Below are positions 48,863 to 59,765 of a stretch of 64,000 nucleotides of DNA, piece after piece. The notes beneath the pieces were generated by a model. The model had not been told where the DNA came from. It saw only the letters and a program-made list of their open reading frames with translations, and made no database searches. The first letter of the stretch is position 1. Each line of letters starts with the position of its first letter. Both the position numbers and the translations under genes were made by a program. The DNA lies in contig OZ018410.1 in NCBI GenBank assembly GCA_963969595.1, positions 33,608,913 to 33,672,912 of the forward strand, written 5' to 3'. The DNA comes from Neckera pumila. Taxonomy: Eukaryota; Streptophyta; Bryopsida; Hypnales; Neckeraceae.

Positions 48863-49199
48863 AACAAAGTTGTCATTCAAAGTTTGCATTTTTATCCCTA
48901 GGGAAAGCATTGAAATTTGTTTATTTGTTCTCTATAATAAAATCTAGAAATTTGGAATTCATAGTTGGAATCAAAGGCCCCAAATTAGAGAGAGAGAGAG
49001 AGGAGGTGAGAAACAAAGAAGACAAGGTGAAGAACACAAAACATTGAGCAACCACAAAAGAGAGGTAATTTTTTACATATTTCCTTGGTTTGGGGAAGAC
49101 AGACACTAGATGTAGATATCAGATGACTACTTTACCATCCTACCATGCATAGCCAAGGTGTATCCAATTCTCTGCCTTTGAGCATCTCCACTACACTCA

Positions 49200-49480
49200 A
49201 AGATGGCGGATGCTAAATCCTCCATTTGAAATGGGTCTTGCGGGCCAAATTTATCCTTGAGGAAAAACGCAAGAATTTTTCATTTGCCACCAAAAAAATT
49301 TACAAATTCTGAATTCATATATGCAAGTAGAGATCCCAAATTAGCTAGGAGAGGTCTACAACATATCCTAGGCACGGCACAAAATAGGAGGCTTTTTTTT
49401 ACTTTTATCCCTGGAAAATACAAAATTTACCCTGCTGGACCCACTTTGAATGGAGGATTTCGTGTCCTACTTGGGATTTT
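49200..49480. mobile_element. Mutator-like MITE, second copy
   Basis: The interior (TGCGGGCCAAATTTATCC, CCCAAATTAGCTAGG, AGGCACGGC) matches the element at 5153-5420. The inverted core AAATCCTCCATTTGAAATGG/TTGAATGGAGGATTT lies near the ends, but the TIR sequence itself differs from that of the first copy and I could not find the 9-bp duplication. Confidence 0.55.
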
Positions 49481-49829
49481 TTTTTAAACATTATTCATGT
49501 GGAATTAAAACTTGAGAATATTGTTGTCGGAAACAAGTTAACAAATGATTAGGAAAATCATAGTAAATTGTCTATTTGCAAAAAGATTATTGAATTAAGT
49601 TAGAAATTCGTTTTTTTCCGTGAATTTCCTATCAACTTGTAGTAAGACCAGAAGAAAGGCCAAAATTTGGTGAAATTTAGCCCAAACGTGAAGACTGGAC
49701 CGTCTAGTGGATGATCTAGGACTCAAACTACTTGTTACTGGTTGTTTTGCATGGGAATTTTGATAAGATGTTAATATTTGAATTCCAAACTCCAGACTTA
49801 ACATTAGTCAGCTCGTAATGATAATAATA

Positions 49830-50083
49830 CTCCCTCAGTCCCAAAATAAGTGTCATGTTTGAACCTCATGTTTTTCTTAAATTTATTTTGAGTAGGTCGT
49901 AGGGAGTCTTTTTCAATCCAATTTTATTTAGGTTGTAATGAACTCATGCAATGCTCTTCATTGACTTTGGTGATATGAAATTTGGGCCCCTATTTGAATT
50001 CATGTTTTTCATAACATGATCAATGAAATTGGTGTCATATGTGTTCAACAAAACTATGGACACTTATTCTTGGATGGAGGGAG
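49830..50083. mobile_element. Stowaway MITE (Tc1/mariner type)
   Basis: It starts CTCCCTCAGTCCCAAAATAA and ends with the inverted TTATTCTTGGATGGAGGGAG, flanked by TA at 49828-49829 and 50084-50085. This is the classic Stowaway terminus of plants. Length 254 bp, non-coding. Confidence 0.88.
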
Positions 50084-50191
50084 TATTTGTTAGTACCATT
50101 GAATATGCAAATTTGATACATACTAGTATCAATTTTCTAATTTCTAAATCTTTCTTGTTATCAAAAAACAAATAATATATTAATACATCAA

Positions 50192-50322
50192 CTAAGGTAG
50201 TTTGCTCTTAAAGCGACCATTCAATTATTGTAATAGGTTCTAGTCAATTAGGAACGAGTCAATTAGTTCTAGATAGGCTGACACATTTAAAGCATGATCA
50301 CTTTAAGAGCAAACTACCTTAG
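50192..50322. mobile_element. Small MITE with 22-bp perfect inverted ends
   Basis: The ends CTAAGGTAGTTTGCTC and GAGCAAACTACCTTAG are the outer parts of a 22-bp perfect inverted repeat, 131 bp overall. The outermost CTAAGGTA resembles the TAAGGTAA ends of the family at 2.6, 4.2 and 47.8 kb, so it may be a short derivative of that group. Confidence 0.65.
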
Positions 50323-51309
50323 CCTAATGGGCTATGACACGAACTTTGGTTCTCCATTTTTTGCTTTGTCATAAGTATCCCTAAGCTTAGTCCATTTCGG
50401 AAATTTGTGGATGATGGGATCCCTGACCTCCCCACTCTACAAGATTCTATTGCTTACTTATTCCATACTCTCTTTCAAAGATTTTTTCAACTTATCCCAA
50501 TGATAAGTTGTTTCAAGTTAGTTGTAAAGGAACATTTGAGTATTTTGACAAAACATCCTCCATGTTTGCTAATTTTTGTATTTTTGTATTTGTATTCACC
50601 TTGAAAGCATTCTAAATTGTTGATAAAATCAAATATAGATTCTAAAACATACGTGAATGTATAATCTCAACTTATATTTGAATAAGCACAAAAAGTCTCA
50701 AACTCAAATCCTTTAGCATTTGTGAGGTCTTAGTGCTTACAATAGAATATTTTATTTTTTCTGATGCATGCCCAAGTGTATATAGCAACTTTAAAATGCA
50801 ATAAAAAAGAGGATTTGAAATTTATTTTACATCTCTTAGGACGTTGTACTTGCTTGGGTTCAAAACTAGCGCACCAAAAATCAAAAACCTAAATCAGTTC
50901 AAAATATAGTGTGTTGAATCTATGTTAAAACTTTGAAAGAATTATGCATTTTGAATTATTGGAGCCCCATTTGTGATTATAAAATGCTCCATAATATTAA
51001 GTTCCTCACAAAATCTTTTACAAAAACATTCTCTTCAATCCAAACAATGCAATGTAATACATCATATTGTAAAGCGATAAAAGAAAAAAATCATAATATT
51101 TTTTTGTAGAAGTCATGAGGTTTAGCTTTAACATAGATTCAACACAAAATCAGTTCAAAACATAGTGAATTGCTACTGGTGCCATAAATTCATTTTTTTT
51201 AATAGAATATCTCAATAAGTTATGAGATAGACATCTCAACCAAACTTACTATAACCTAGATTATAGGTTTGTTGATCCTAATTCAGTCAAATTGATTGAA
51301 AAAATTAGC
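50323..51309. other. AT-rich intergenic DNA without a recognised gene
   Basis: Only short frames. The words ACATAGATTCAACA and TCAGTTCAAAACATAGTG recur at 50905-50930 and 51130-51165, a small local duplication. Confidence 0.4.
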
Positions 51310-52228
51310 TTAACCCCTAAAGGACCAACATGCATTTTTTGGCTACATAGATTTTGGGCAAGTACGTGTGACTAGAGATTTTCATATTTTTGGTCCAAAT
51401 TTTAAGGTGGAGACGAGGAATATCTTTCATATGCACAAAACTTTATGACATTTTGAAATATAAGTAAGAAGTTATTGCATGATATGTCGTTTGTTTCTCA
51501 ACTGGGGCAATTCAGGCAAATCAGAAAAAATCACTTTTTTCAAAAACAAAAATTTGAAATTAGGTCTCTAGAGTTATATATACATGGAAAGCTTTGAATC
51601 ATTCCATTCTGATCAATGAGTCAAAAGTTATGAGTCTTTTTTGTTTGCGGGTAGTTATGGATTCTCTTCTAAAATAAACTTTGAAGTCCTTTATCTTACT
51701 CAATTTTCAATATTTTTTGAAAAAATTAAATCTTAGGATGTAGATTGCTTACTGCAACATTTCAACCATTGGAATTGCAATTTTTTAGTTCCATAATTAA
51801 ATTATTAACAATTTTGTATTTTGAATCATTTTCTACTACTGTGTACTTACTATTTTTTTCCTATATGTTGTACAATCCCAAATGATGTGAAATTTTTCAT
51901 GCATGTGGCCAACTTGTCTAGGAAAAAGAATTCAAAAAAGCACCACCATTTTGGACATTTTTCATAGAAAAGTGATCTTGTAAAGTGCAGCTGCCCTATT
52001 TTTTGCAGGGAACAGAAAAAACATTTATAAGATATCAAACACTCATATCTTGCAATCCATGTTGTGGAACTTTTTGAGATTTTTCCACATGTTCTCAAGT
52101 CAGCATACTACAAGATCCTATGATTACGTGTGTCAAAAAAGCTTTTTTCAAAAATTGATACTTGTTCTAAAAATGGCAATTTTTTAGCGTTCTCAATGAA
52201 AACATAGTCAAGGAACATTAGGGGTTAA
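51310..52228. mobile_element. TTAA/CCCCTAAAG repeat, copy F
   Basis: Left TTAACCCCTAAAGGACC, right CATTAGGGGTTAA. It is the reverse complement of copy A over most of its length, with similar size (0.92 kb), and shares with hairpin copy H the left-end text CCTAAAGGACCAA. Confidence 0.7.
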
Positions 52229-53303
52229 TCTGAAAAGATTCAATGCTATAGAATGGATTCCTTTAGGAGTTTGGGTTGCTTTTTGCAATTAGAATTATTG
52301 GCATTTCTTTTCAAACTTTTTAGGAAATTTTTATTATCAATATCCAATGAATAATCAAATTTCGTAGAATTCTAAAATTGTAAATCAATAGTTGTGAGAT
52401 TTTTTGTGAAAATAAACAAATTTGAATATAGCAAAAGAATGTTTTTTTCACAAATTTATATTTATATTCTACAAAAAATAGTAAAATTAGGTTGTCCAAT
52501 ATTAATTTCTCAACATATGATCCCATATAAATATTTACTATTGTTGTACAAGAATGCACTACTTTTGAATTAGATATTGTTGTAATTGGGACTTATAAAC
52601 CTCCATGTGTACAAATGAAAATATCTGTAAAAATATTTGTTGACTTTGATGGCTTGTAAAGTGATTTTGGGAATAAGGAAACCTAATTGTTAAGACAATC
52701 TAATTTCACCATTTAGTGTAGTTAGTTAGACCCACACATATACCTCACTTAAAGAAGTGCAAAATCTCTCACCAAGAGAAACAAAGAGTTGAATCTAGTG
52801 ACATTGTACAAACAAAAAATCATTTTCATTTCAAACGCTAATATCTCATAATCTATGTGGTCAATTTTAAAAAATTAATTAATTCCACATATTTCTTAGC
52901 AAATAAAGATCTTATAGTTGAAAATTTTAAAAAGCCCAAGCCCACCCTCCCCATTTTGACACTTTGAATTAAAAATGATAGCATTAGAAAACACTTTTTA
53001 AACCTTTTCTAATGCATTATGTTTTCTAATTTGAATTTACACAGGTCACTAAAGCATCCACCCACCAATTGATATGTACATTGTTGGTCCATTGATAGAT
53101 GATATTTGGTACATCAAAGAAAGCAAAATATACCTATGCATTAGAAAACACTTTTTAAACTTAGTTGCTTTATAAACTAGATAATGCTCGAGAGTTGAGA
53201 AATTCGAGAGCATTATGGGACATAATGCCAAATCTAATAGTTCATCACAAACATTTGTATCTATATTTTTTTAATTTTTTTTCAAAGAACAGTGACCATT
53301 GCA
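52229..53303. other. Intergenic DNA with one repeat shared with the window end
   Basis: No gene is recognised. The text at about 53079-53175 (AAAGAAAGCAAAATATACCT, GCATTAGAAAACACTTT) recurs in diverged form at about 63718-63830. Confidence 0.4.
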
Positions 53304-54189
53304 TTAACCCCTAAAAGCCCAAGTGTCCCTGCGGGGGTTATTTGGTACTTTGGGCAAGCTCATGTGACCTCAATTTTTCACATGATTTTTTGAAACTTTT
53401 TTGGGAGATAGGAAATCTCATTAGCTTCGCGGGAAGATAAATTTCATCAAATTCCGACTTACCCTCCAAAAGTTATGGTGGATTGAATAAAAATTTCAGT
53501 TCGGGAATATGCTGCCCCTCAGGAATCTGACTTTGACTCCTAAGGGGGCAGCAGAGGTGGCAAGAGAGGAGAGGTGGCAAGAGGTGGCAAGAGAGGCTAT
53601 TGTTGTGCCTATTGGGAGGTCACATGAGGCTTTAGGAGCTTGTAGATGTTAGAGATTTTGACATTTTTCAAATTTTTTTTTTCTACTTCTAAAATACAAG
53701 TGCATCTTTCAATCCATCATTCAGATTTCCTAGATCAAAAAACGTGTGGTGGGATTTTTTTTTTGAAAATGGCATACTGTATTGTCATCTCTTGGGACAT
53801 AGTGGCAAATTTTAATTTTTTTGAATATTGGGATTGTCTTGGATTGCCTTGAAAATTGGCATGCACATGCCTAACATGTTTCCCCATAAGAAAAAATTAT
53901 AAATTGGAGGTTTGCAGTGGAAAAAAATTCAGCAAATGACAGTCAAAGGCATCTGAACTTTTCGGGCATAGTGGAAAGAAAAAAAAAAAACTTTGAATGC
54001 AAATATCTCCCAATCTTATGGTCAAACCTCACGAAATTTTTACCACATGTTTTCACACAAGTTAACTACAAGATCCAACGGTTACATTCCCAAAAAATCA
54101 ATTTTTCAAACTTTTTTGATGAATGCTCTAAAAATGGCAGTTTTGGGTGTTTTTTGAGGTAGAAAAGGCCTTGGGCTCTTAGGGGTTAA
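53304..54189. mobile_element. TTAA/CCCCTAAAG repeat, copy G
   Basis: Left TTAACCCCTAAAAGCCC, right GGGCTCTTAGGGGTTAA. It carries AAGATCCAACGGTTACATTC near the right end, like copies C, E and I, and has GGCAAGAG minisatellite-like repetition near 53555-53595. Confidence 0.7.
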
Positions 54190-54273
54190 AAACACAGGAA
54201 AGAGAAATAAACAACCGGATCAATCTGATTCAATCGGCCATATCAGCCTAGGTGGGAGACTGAGAGAAAGATG

Positions 54274-54640
54274 TCACTGAGGCTTGTGAAAGCTACCAGA
54301 GCAAGAAACCTTGTTTTTGCACCAAGTATCCTGAAAATCTTGTCTAATGAGAAGTTGTTTGTCTTCACTGCAACGTTGGTACGAGGAGAGAGAGTTGTTC
54401 CTTTGAAACATGCCGAATAAATTGGTATCTCTCCAAGCTTGAATACAAACTTGGTGGGGGTTGATGTGTTCTCTTTCAAAAACGGATCTATTCCTGGCAC
54501 ACCATATGTGCCACAAGACGTATCTATACTTTTCGCAAATCTAAGGGTGTAAAAAGAGGGGTTGCATTGTGAGTTACCGATAAATCTTACTATCCAATGG
54601 AATGGTGACAAATCTACCTTGATAACCAGATTGGGCATTA
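54274..54640 (-). pseudogene. LINE ORF2 C-terminal remnant
   Basis: On the minus strand one frame reads WHIWCARNRSVFEREHINPH then QVCIQAWRDTN, the pattern at the C-terminus of plant L1-type LINE ORF2, after the reverse transcriptase. The preceding text continues in another frame (IVRFIGNSQCNPS), so a frameshift is present. Reverse transcriptase and endonuclease domains are missing. A separate LINE end is inserted at its upstream edge in the opposite direction (54659-54875). Confidence 0.6.
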
Positions 54641-54658
54641 TGAACCTCCTACCGCAAT

Positions 54659-54875
54659 GCCGGCCATGAAAGGCCTCACGGCCTCTTCCTGCGCTGCGTT
54701 TAGTTGTGACTTCCCTGGTCTGTTTGTCTGTTTGGTCTCCTGTGGTCCCTGTGTTGTCAGTTGGTCTTGTTTGTTCCCAGGCCACTTGTGGCTGGGTGTT
54801 GTAATTTTTTTCTTTGAAATGAAATCCTGTTTCATTTGTGTATAAAAATTTAAAATAAAAAAAAACAAAAAAAAA
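54659..54875 (+). mobile_element. 5'-truncated LINE insertion with 13-bp TSD and poly-A
   Basis: CTCCTACCGCAAT at 54646-54658 is repeated exactly at 54876-54888. The 217-bp insert ends GAAATCCTGTTTCATTTGTG then an A-rich tail. Severe 5' truncation, variable-length duplication and 3' poly-A are the signs of target-primed reverse transcription. The exact duplication suggests a young insertion. The open frame inside is non-coding 3' UTR. Confidence 0.85.
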
Positions 54876-54888
54876 CTCCTACCGCAAT

Positions 54889-55599
54889 CTTTATTATGAC
54901 AAGGAAAATCCCTGTTTGTTTGTGCTACAGAAACTAAAACAAATCCAACCTAAAAATTCCATTGGTTTCTTACTAATAACTGTAATTAGCAACACAGTAC
55001 ATTGATCATTTTCAGTCACGGATACCTTGAACTTGAAGAGCTACTTCAGATAAGCTTCACCAGAGTACATTAGTGCAGTTTCCAAGTCAGTACAATGATG
55101 ATCAATTGGAAAGCGAATGTTGATCTGTGGCAAAAGGCTCACTGTACCAGTCTTGGAATGTCAAGTTCGTTGGCTCCATTAATCTTCAAGCTTTTTGGGC
55201 TGGTACGCATTCAATCTGGTAAAGCTTAAAGCTGCTGTGTGTGTGTGACGCCATAAGTTCTTCTCCTTCTCCAATCTTCATCCCATGCAGCGAAACTCGT
55301 GTCGAGTTTCATGCTAAGTTATGAATGCGCTAACTTAATGCCCTCTCGCAGCAGCCTTTAGCATGAAGTGAACTGGAACTTCAATACTCAGTGGCTTATG
55401 CATGAGTGTAGAGCATCATGGTCACAGACTCACAGTGCCTGTCATTTTTCAGATGCCCCCAAGTATAATAAGTTAAGTTATATAATGTGCAATTCTTCAC
55501 TGGAACTAGTGTAGTGCGCCCTATGCCGTTGTCAGTCAAAGTCAAAGTATTTTTATGATTTTTTGATTCATTAAAACTTCGAAACTCCATAACTTTCCC
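54889..55599. other. Intergenic DNA without a recognised gene
   Basis: Balanced composition, no repeat match seen, no recognisable coding frame. Confidence 0.4.
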
Positions 55600-56620
55600 A
55601 CCGTAGGTTGGAATGCCACAAAACAAAGCCCGTGCACCCCTCCTTGCCAAGGGCTTTCCGACAGTACCAAACACACGACTAGGGGATGCACGATCTAGGA
55701 GATCTCAATGTAACAAACAAACAAAACAAAACAAAACAAAACAAAACAAGACAAACAATATGTCTTTAAAAGTATGGACCAGTGTGCCATGTGCAGTTGC
55801 CACAGTCAAAATAAAATTAAAAAGTAGTTTTCTAATTCAAAAATAATTCAACAATTCATAACTTTATATTGTGAGTTGGAATGCCACAAAACAAAGTCCG
55901 TGCACCCCTCCTTGTAGAGAGCTTTTTGATGGTAGTAAGAACTTGACTAGGGGACACACAATTCTAGAGATCTCAATGTAACAAACAAAACAAAACAAAC
56001 AAATAAAGTCTAACTTACAATATGGACCAATGTACCGTGTACCGTTGCTACAATAAAGATAAAAATAAAAGTAATTTTTTGTTTTTTTAACTCATAAAAC
56101 CTTCCAAATTCAATATATTTTTTGCCATTAGTCAGAACGCCTTAAAACAAAGTCCATGCACTCTTCTTCACAAAGAGTTTTCTGACAATACTAAGAACGC
56201 GACTGAAGGATGCATGATTTTGGAGATTTCATTGGAACAAACAAAACAAAGTCCGTGCACCCCTCCTCATAGAGAATTTTCCAACAATACCAAGAACAAG
56301 ACTAAAGGATGCATGGTTATGGAGATCTCATTGGAACAATCAAAACAAATAAACAAAAACAAAACAAACAACGTAGTTTAAGGTATAGACTAGTGTGCCT
56401 TGCACCATTGCCACGGTCAAAATCAAAATATGTTTTTAAATTTTTAAATTCAAAAATAACTCAAAAAATACATACCTTTCAAATTGTAGGTCACAATGCT
56501 ACGAAATAAAGCCCGTGCAATCCTCCTTGCAGAGAGCTTTCCAACAGTACCAAGAAGGCGACCGGACGATATACGAATATGGAGACCTCACCGTAACAAA
56601 CAAAACAAAATAAACAATGT
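55600..56620 (+). repeat. Tandem array of a roughly 265-bp unit
   Basis: The core ATGCCACAAAACAAAGCC-CGTGCACCCCTCC recurs at 55613, 55880, about 56140 and about 56500, with a partial unit near 56243. Each core is followed by GAGATCTCA and an AAAC-rich stretch, then TAGTGTGCC, GTTGCCAC and a TCTAATT segment. Spacing is about 265 bp, with one longer interval explained by the partial copy. Units diverge by roughly 15-25 percent by eye. Single units occur elsewhere in the window. Confidence 0.75.
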
Positions 56621-56656
56621 AATTCAAAGTATGCATGGAATGATGATAAAGCTTTA

Positions 56657-57407
56657 TTAACCCCTAAAGGACCAAGTTGCGTTTTCTAGCAACATAGCAA
56701 TTTTGGGCAGCTCACTACAAATGGAGTTTTAATTTTTTTTCTTTGAAAATTTTACACAACGTGTGCCCAAGGAGTAAATTTTAAGGCCCAACAATTTTCA
56801 TAACTTTTGACTACATAATTAAAAGTTATTGCATGATATGTAATTTTCATTGGTCGGCGGATAGCCCGGGCAGCTCAAAAAAATTCTTTAGAAATTCTTT
56901 TTTTTTAAATATAAAAATTTGAAATTGGTTCCTTAGATTTATACAGAAGTGTGAAGCTTTAAACTGTTCAATTTGAATCAATGAGTCAAATGTTATGAGG
57001 AATTCTAGATTGTGGGTAGGTATGGTTTTGAAAGACTCCATACCTACCCACAATCTAAAACTCCTCATAACTTTTGACTTATAGATCCAAATTGAATGAT
57101 TCAAGGCTTCGTACTTCTTTATAGATCTAAGGAACCAATTTCAAATTTTTATATTTAAAAAAAAAGAATTTCTAAAGAATTTTTTTGAGCTGCCCGGGCT
57201 ATCCGCCGACCAATGAAAATTACATATCATGCAATAACTTTTAATTATGTAGTCAAAAGTTATGAAAATTGTTGGGCCTTAAAATTTACTCCTTGGGCAC
57301 ATGTTGTGTAAAATTTTCAAAGAAAAAAAATTAAAACTCCATTTGTAGTGAGCTGCCCAAAATTGCTATATTGCCAAAAAAATGCAGCTTGGTCGTTTAG
57401 GGGTTAA
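56657..57407. mobile_element. TTAA/CCCCTAAAG repeat, copy H: near-perfect hairpin
   Basis: TTAA-CCCCTAAAGGACC at the left and GGTCGTTTAGGGG-TTAA at the right. The two arms, 56661-57025 and 57038-57403, are inverted copies of each other with only scattered differences, separated by a 12-base spacer (57026-57037). Arm sequence matches one half of copies A and F. A transcript across it would form a long double-stranded RNA. Confidence 0.85.
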
Positions 57408-57718
57408 GCATTTGTGAACATGTAGATCATGGATTAAACATATTTTATTGGTTTTGTCCTTTAGACACAAACTTCCCATCAACTTTAGCTAAAACAAATT
57501 AAGACCATTTCCAATCTACAACCTTGTTTATGTTCCATCTTTTGAATAATTTAGCTTGTTGAGAGTTGCTTGGAATCTTCTTGAACAAAACATCAAAGTA
57601 AATTGGGATAACTAGCCACAAGAGTCCCTTCCTCAAACTCCTTGCCCTCCTTTAAATATTCAAACAAACCAAATACAAACCCTTAGTCCAAAAAACCTTC
57701 AACAAATGAACACACTTG

Positions 57719-57955
57719 CACTATAAGAAACCCATGTTTTTTGGGATGTTTTCACTATTTTTTGGAACACATTTTTGTGGACATAATATAAAATAACCCA
57801 TGTTTTTATGTCAACAATGATGTTCAATAAAACATCAAGATATTTTATTGAACATCATTGTTGACATAAAAATACTGGTTGTTTTATTTAATGTCCACAA
57901 AAATGCGTTCCAAAAAATAGTGAAAACATCCCAAAAAACATGGATTCTTATAGTG
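57719..57955. mobile_element. Hairpin CACTA-type MITE with TSD TTG
   Basis: It starts CACTATAAGAAACCCATG and ends CATGGATTCTTATAGTG, with TTG at 57716-57718 and 57956-57958. The arms pair along nearly the whole length around a centre at about 57837. Confidence 0.85.
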
Positions 57956-58132
57956 TTGGATTTGATGATGCACTGCTCTAGTGCCTCCCTATGTCTGTAG
58001 CATTTTTGTTGCCAATGATCAATTGATCCGCAATGACGATAGATTCTTTAATTCAAATTAGGAGAAGTTATTATCTTCTATGCCCAAGAACGGTATGGAG
58101 ATTATCCCTGTAACGTTGGGTTAATGTGGGGA

Positions 58133-58362
58133 TTAACCCTGTAACTTTGCCATGGACACTGAGAGTCCGATGAATGACAAAGAATCTTTGCATATAGGAC
58201 AGAAGTGCAATTGTCCATCCTTGAAATTTTGTGCAAAAGGAAGAGACCTTCTGCAGCAGCTTGTCTCCAAATGACAACTTTTTGGTTTTCTTAAAATAGA
58301 TTATGTTTACTATATCAAAAAGGATGATTTCCGTGGAGACCAATCCATCCTTACAGGGTTAA
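58133..58362. mobile_element. Short TTAA-flanked element with CCCTGTAA ends
   Basis: TTAA-CCCTGTAAC at the left and CTTACAGGG-TTAA at the right, 230 bp. It is related to the outer, interrupted element at 5077-6492. A partial copy of its left end (TTATCCCTGTAACG) lies just upstream at 58103. Confidence 0.6.
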
Positions 58363-58999
58363 AGCTGGGTAGGGTTGTAGTATAAAATTAGAGTTTTTAG
58401 AGTTTTTTAGAGTTTTTAAAATTTTAGAGTTTTAGAATTTAGTTGTCTAGAAAGAAATATAGCAATGGAAAAGCCCTCCTACAACGAAACGCTAAGCAAG
58501 AAGATGGAATATTCGCTAATGGCGCATCATTTTGGTGCAAGCAATCAATTGAGATTGACATTGAAATGGAACGACGACACAATAGAACTTGAAGTAATTG
58601 TTACGGTCACCAATAAGGGGAGGCACAAGAAGATCCATCCGATGAAGGCCACCCTAGGTGAAAGCATACCAGATGGGTACATAGTTTAGTTGGATTTCTA
58701 ATCTACTACACTATTCTTGAAGTTAAAGTAGATAAGGAATTTTTTTGTAAGGAAACGGAGAGACTTCCAAGGCACGTATGGTTGCCTACTTCATGGATGG
58801 TAGACAAGCCCTTGCAGCCTTGTCCAATTGGATTGCAACAATCCAAACACAAATTGGGGAATAGGTAGGCTTCAAGAGAGACCTTGGCCAAGGTTTTTTC
58901 CAAATCCTTACCAAACAGAGTGTAGCGACGCAAAAGCTTCTGATGTTCATGCCTCACCACTTAAAATGCGGGACCTACATGATTCAAACATGAACCACT
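58363..58999. other. Unassigned region
   Basis: A 74-codon frame at 58465-58689 (contains NQLRLTLKWNDDTIELEV) and an 84-codon frame on the other strand (58706-58960) are both unrecognised. The region ends at a CACTA-type terminus (59000). Confidence 0.35.
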
Positions 59000-59020
59000 C
59001 ACTACAAGAAAAGGAGACCC
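59000..59020 (+). mobile_element. Isolated CACTA-type left terminus
   Basis: CACTACAAGAAAAGGAGACC is a good CACTA terminus. The nearest compatible right terminus (CTTCTAGTG ending 62581) lacks a matching 3-bp duplication (ACT against TAG), so pairing of the two is not supported. Confidence 0.45.
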
Positions 59021-59691
59021 TAAATCAATAGAAGATCAATGCATTTAGGTTGATTATGACAAATAAATTTGGACTACGATATATGATAGAAATTAAGAAA
59101 AAATCATTATTGTTGTAGATGAATTAAGTAGAATCTTTTGATAAAAAAGTTTAAAAAGAGTTTCAAGGTTCATTTCTCCAATTTTCAATCCAAAAAAAAA
59201 TCTCTCTTTCTCTCTATTTTTTTTTGCTAGGGCTTGTGGCCTTGCCTAAAGGTTTTCAAAAGAGAGGCTAAATACTTTGTGAAAGAATGATTGTTTTTGT
59301 AATCAAATTACAAAATAGATATACAAAATTTAAAGAACCATCATTTATTGGAATGGGATAAATTATTAATTTTTGGAATCCGTTCAAAATAGTAGATTCC
59401 ACCAAAGATATGATAGGTATTTGTAGTTAAAAATCTAATAATAGCTCTAATCAAATTATTCATTATTATATTTTAGATTGGTATTCACTAATTTAAAAGG
59501 ACTTTTTGCATGAATAATAGATTCAATCAAATTAAAAGCCCTTTGTGAACAAATAAGTGTTTTCTCTAAATTAATAACAACCATTTCATTTCTAAATTTG
59601 TATAAATATCCTTGCCCAGATATGCATTTGTACTAAATAATTTTTGAATAATCAATAAACTAGAATTATACATAGTTCATTTTTTATTTCC

Positions 59692-59765
59692 ATTTAGATA
59701 GCTTAGATGGTTAAATCAAAGGACAAAAAATCCTTGTGTCAATGGTTCAAATCCACTTCTAAACA
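59692..59765 (+). pseudogene. tRNA-Phe-like pseudogene, plastid type
   Basis: The sequence follows plastid tRNA-Phe closely: GATAGCTTAGATGGT, AAAGGACAAAAAATCC, GTGTCAATGGTTCAAATC. A cloverleaf can be drawn with six of seven acceptor pairs (ATTTAGA with TCTAAAC), three of four D-stem pairs, five perfect anticodon-stem pairs and four of five T-stem pairs. The anticodon loop reads CAAAAAA: the universal U33 and the G of GAA are both replaced by A. It is therefore probably a decayed nuclear copy of plastid DNA or a tRNA-derived repeat rather than a working tRNA. Confidence 0.6.

Noticed and set aside
48985..49001. GA-rich run as a GAGA regulatory element
   Set aside because: A short AG microsatellite with no gene beside it; no support for a function.
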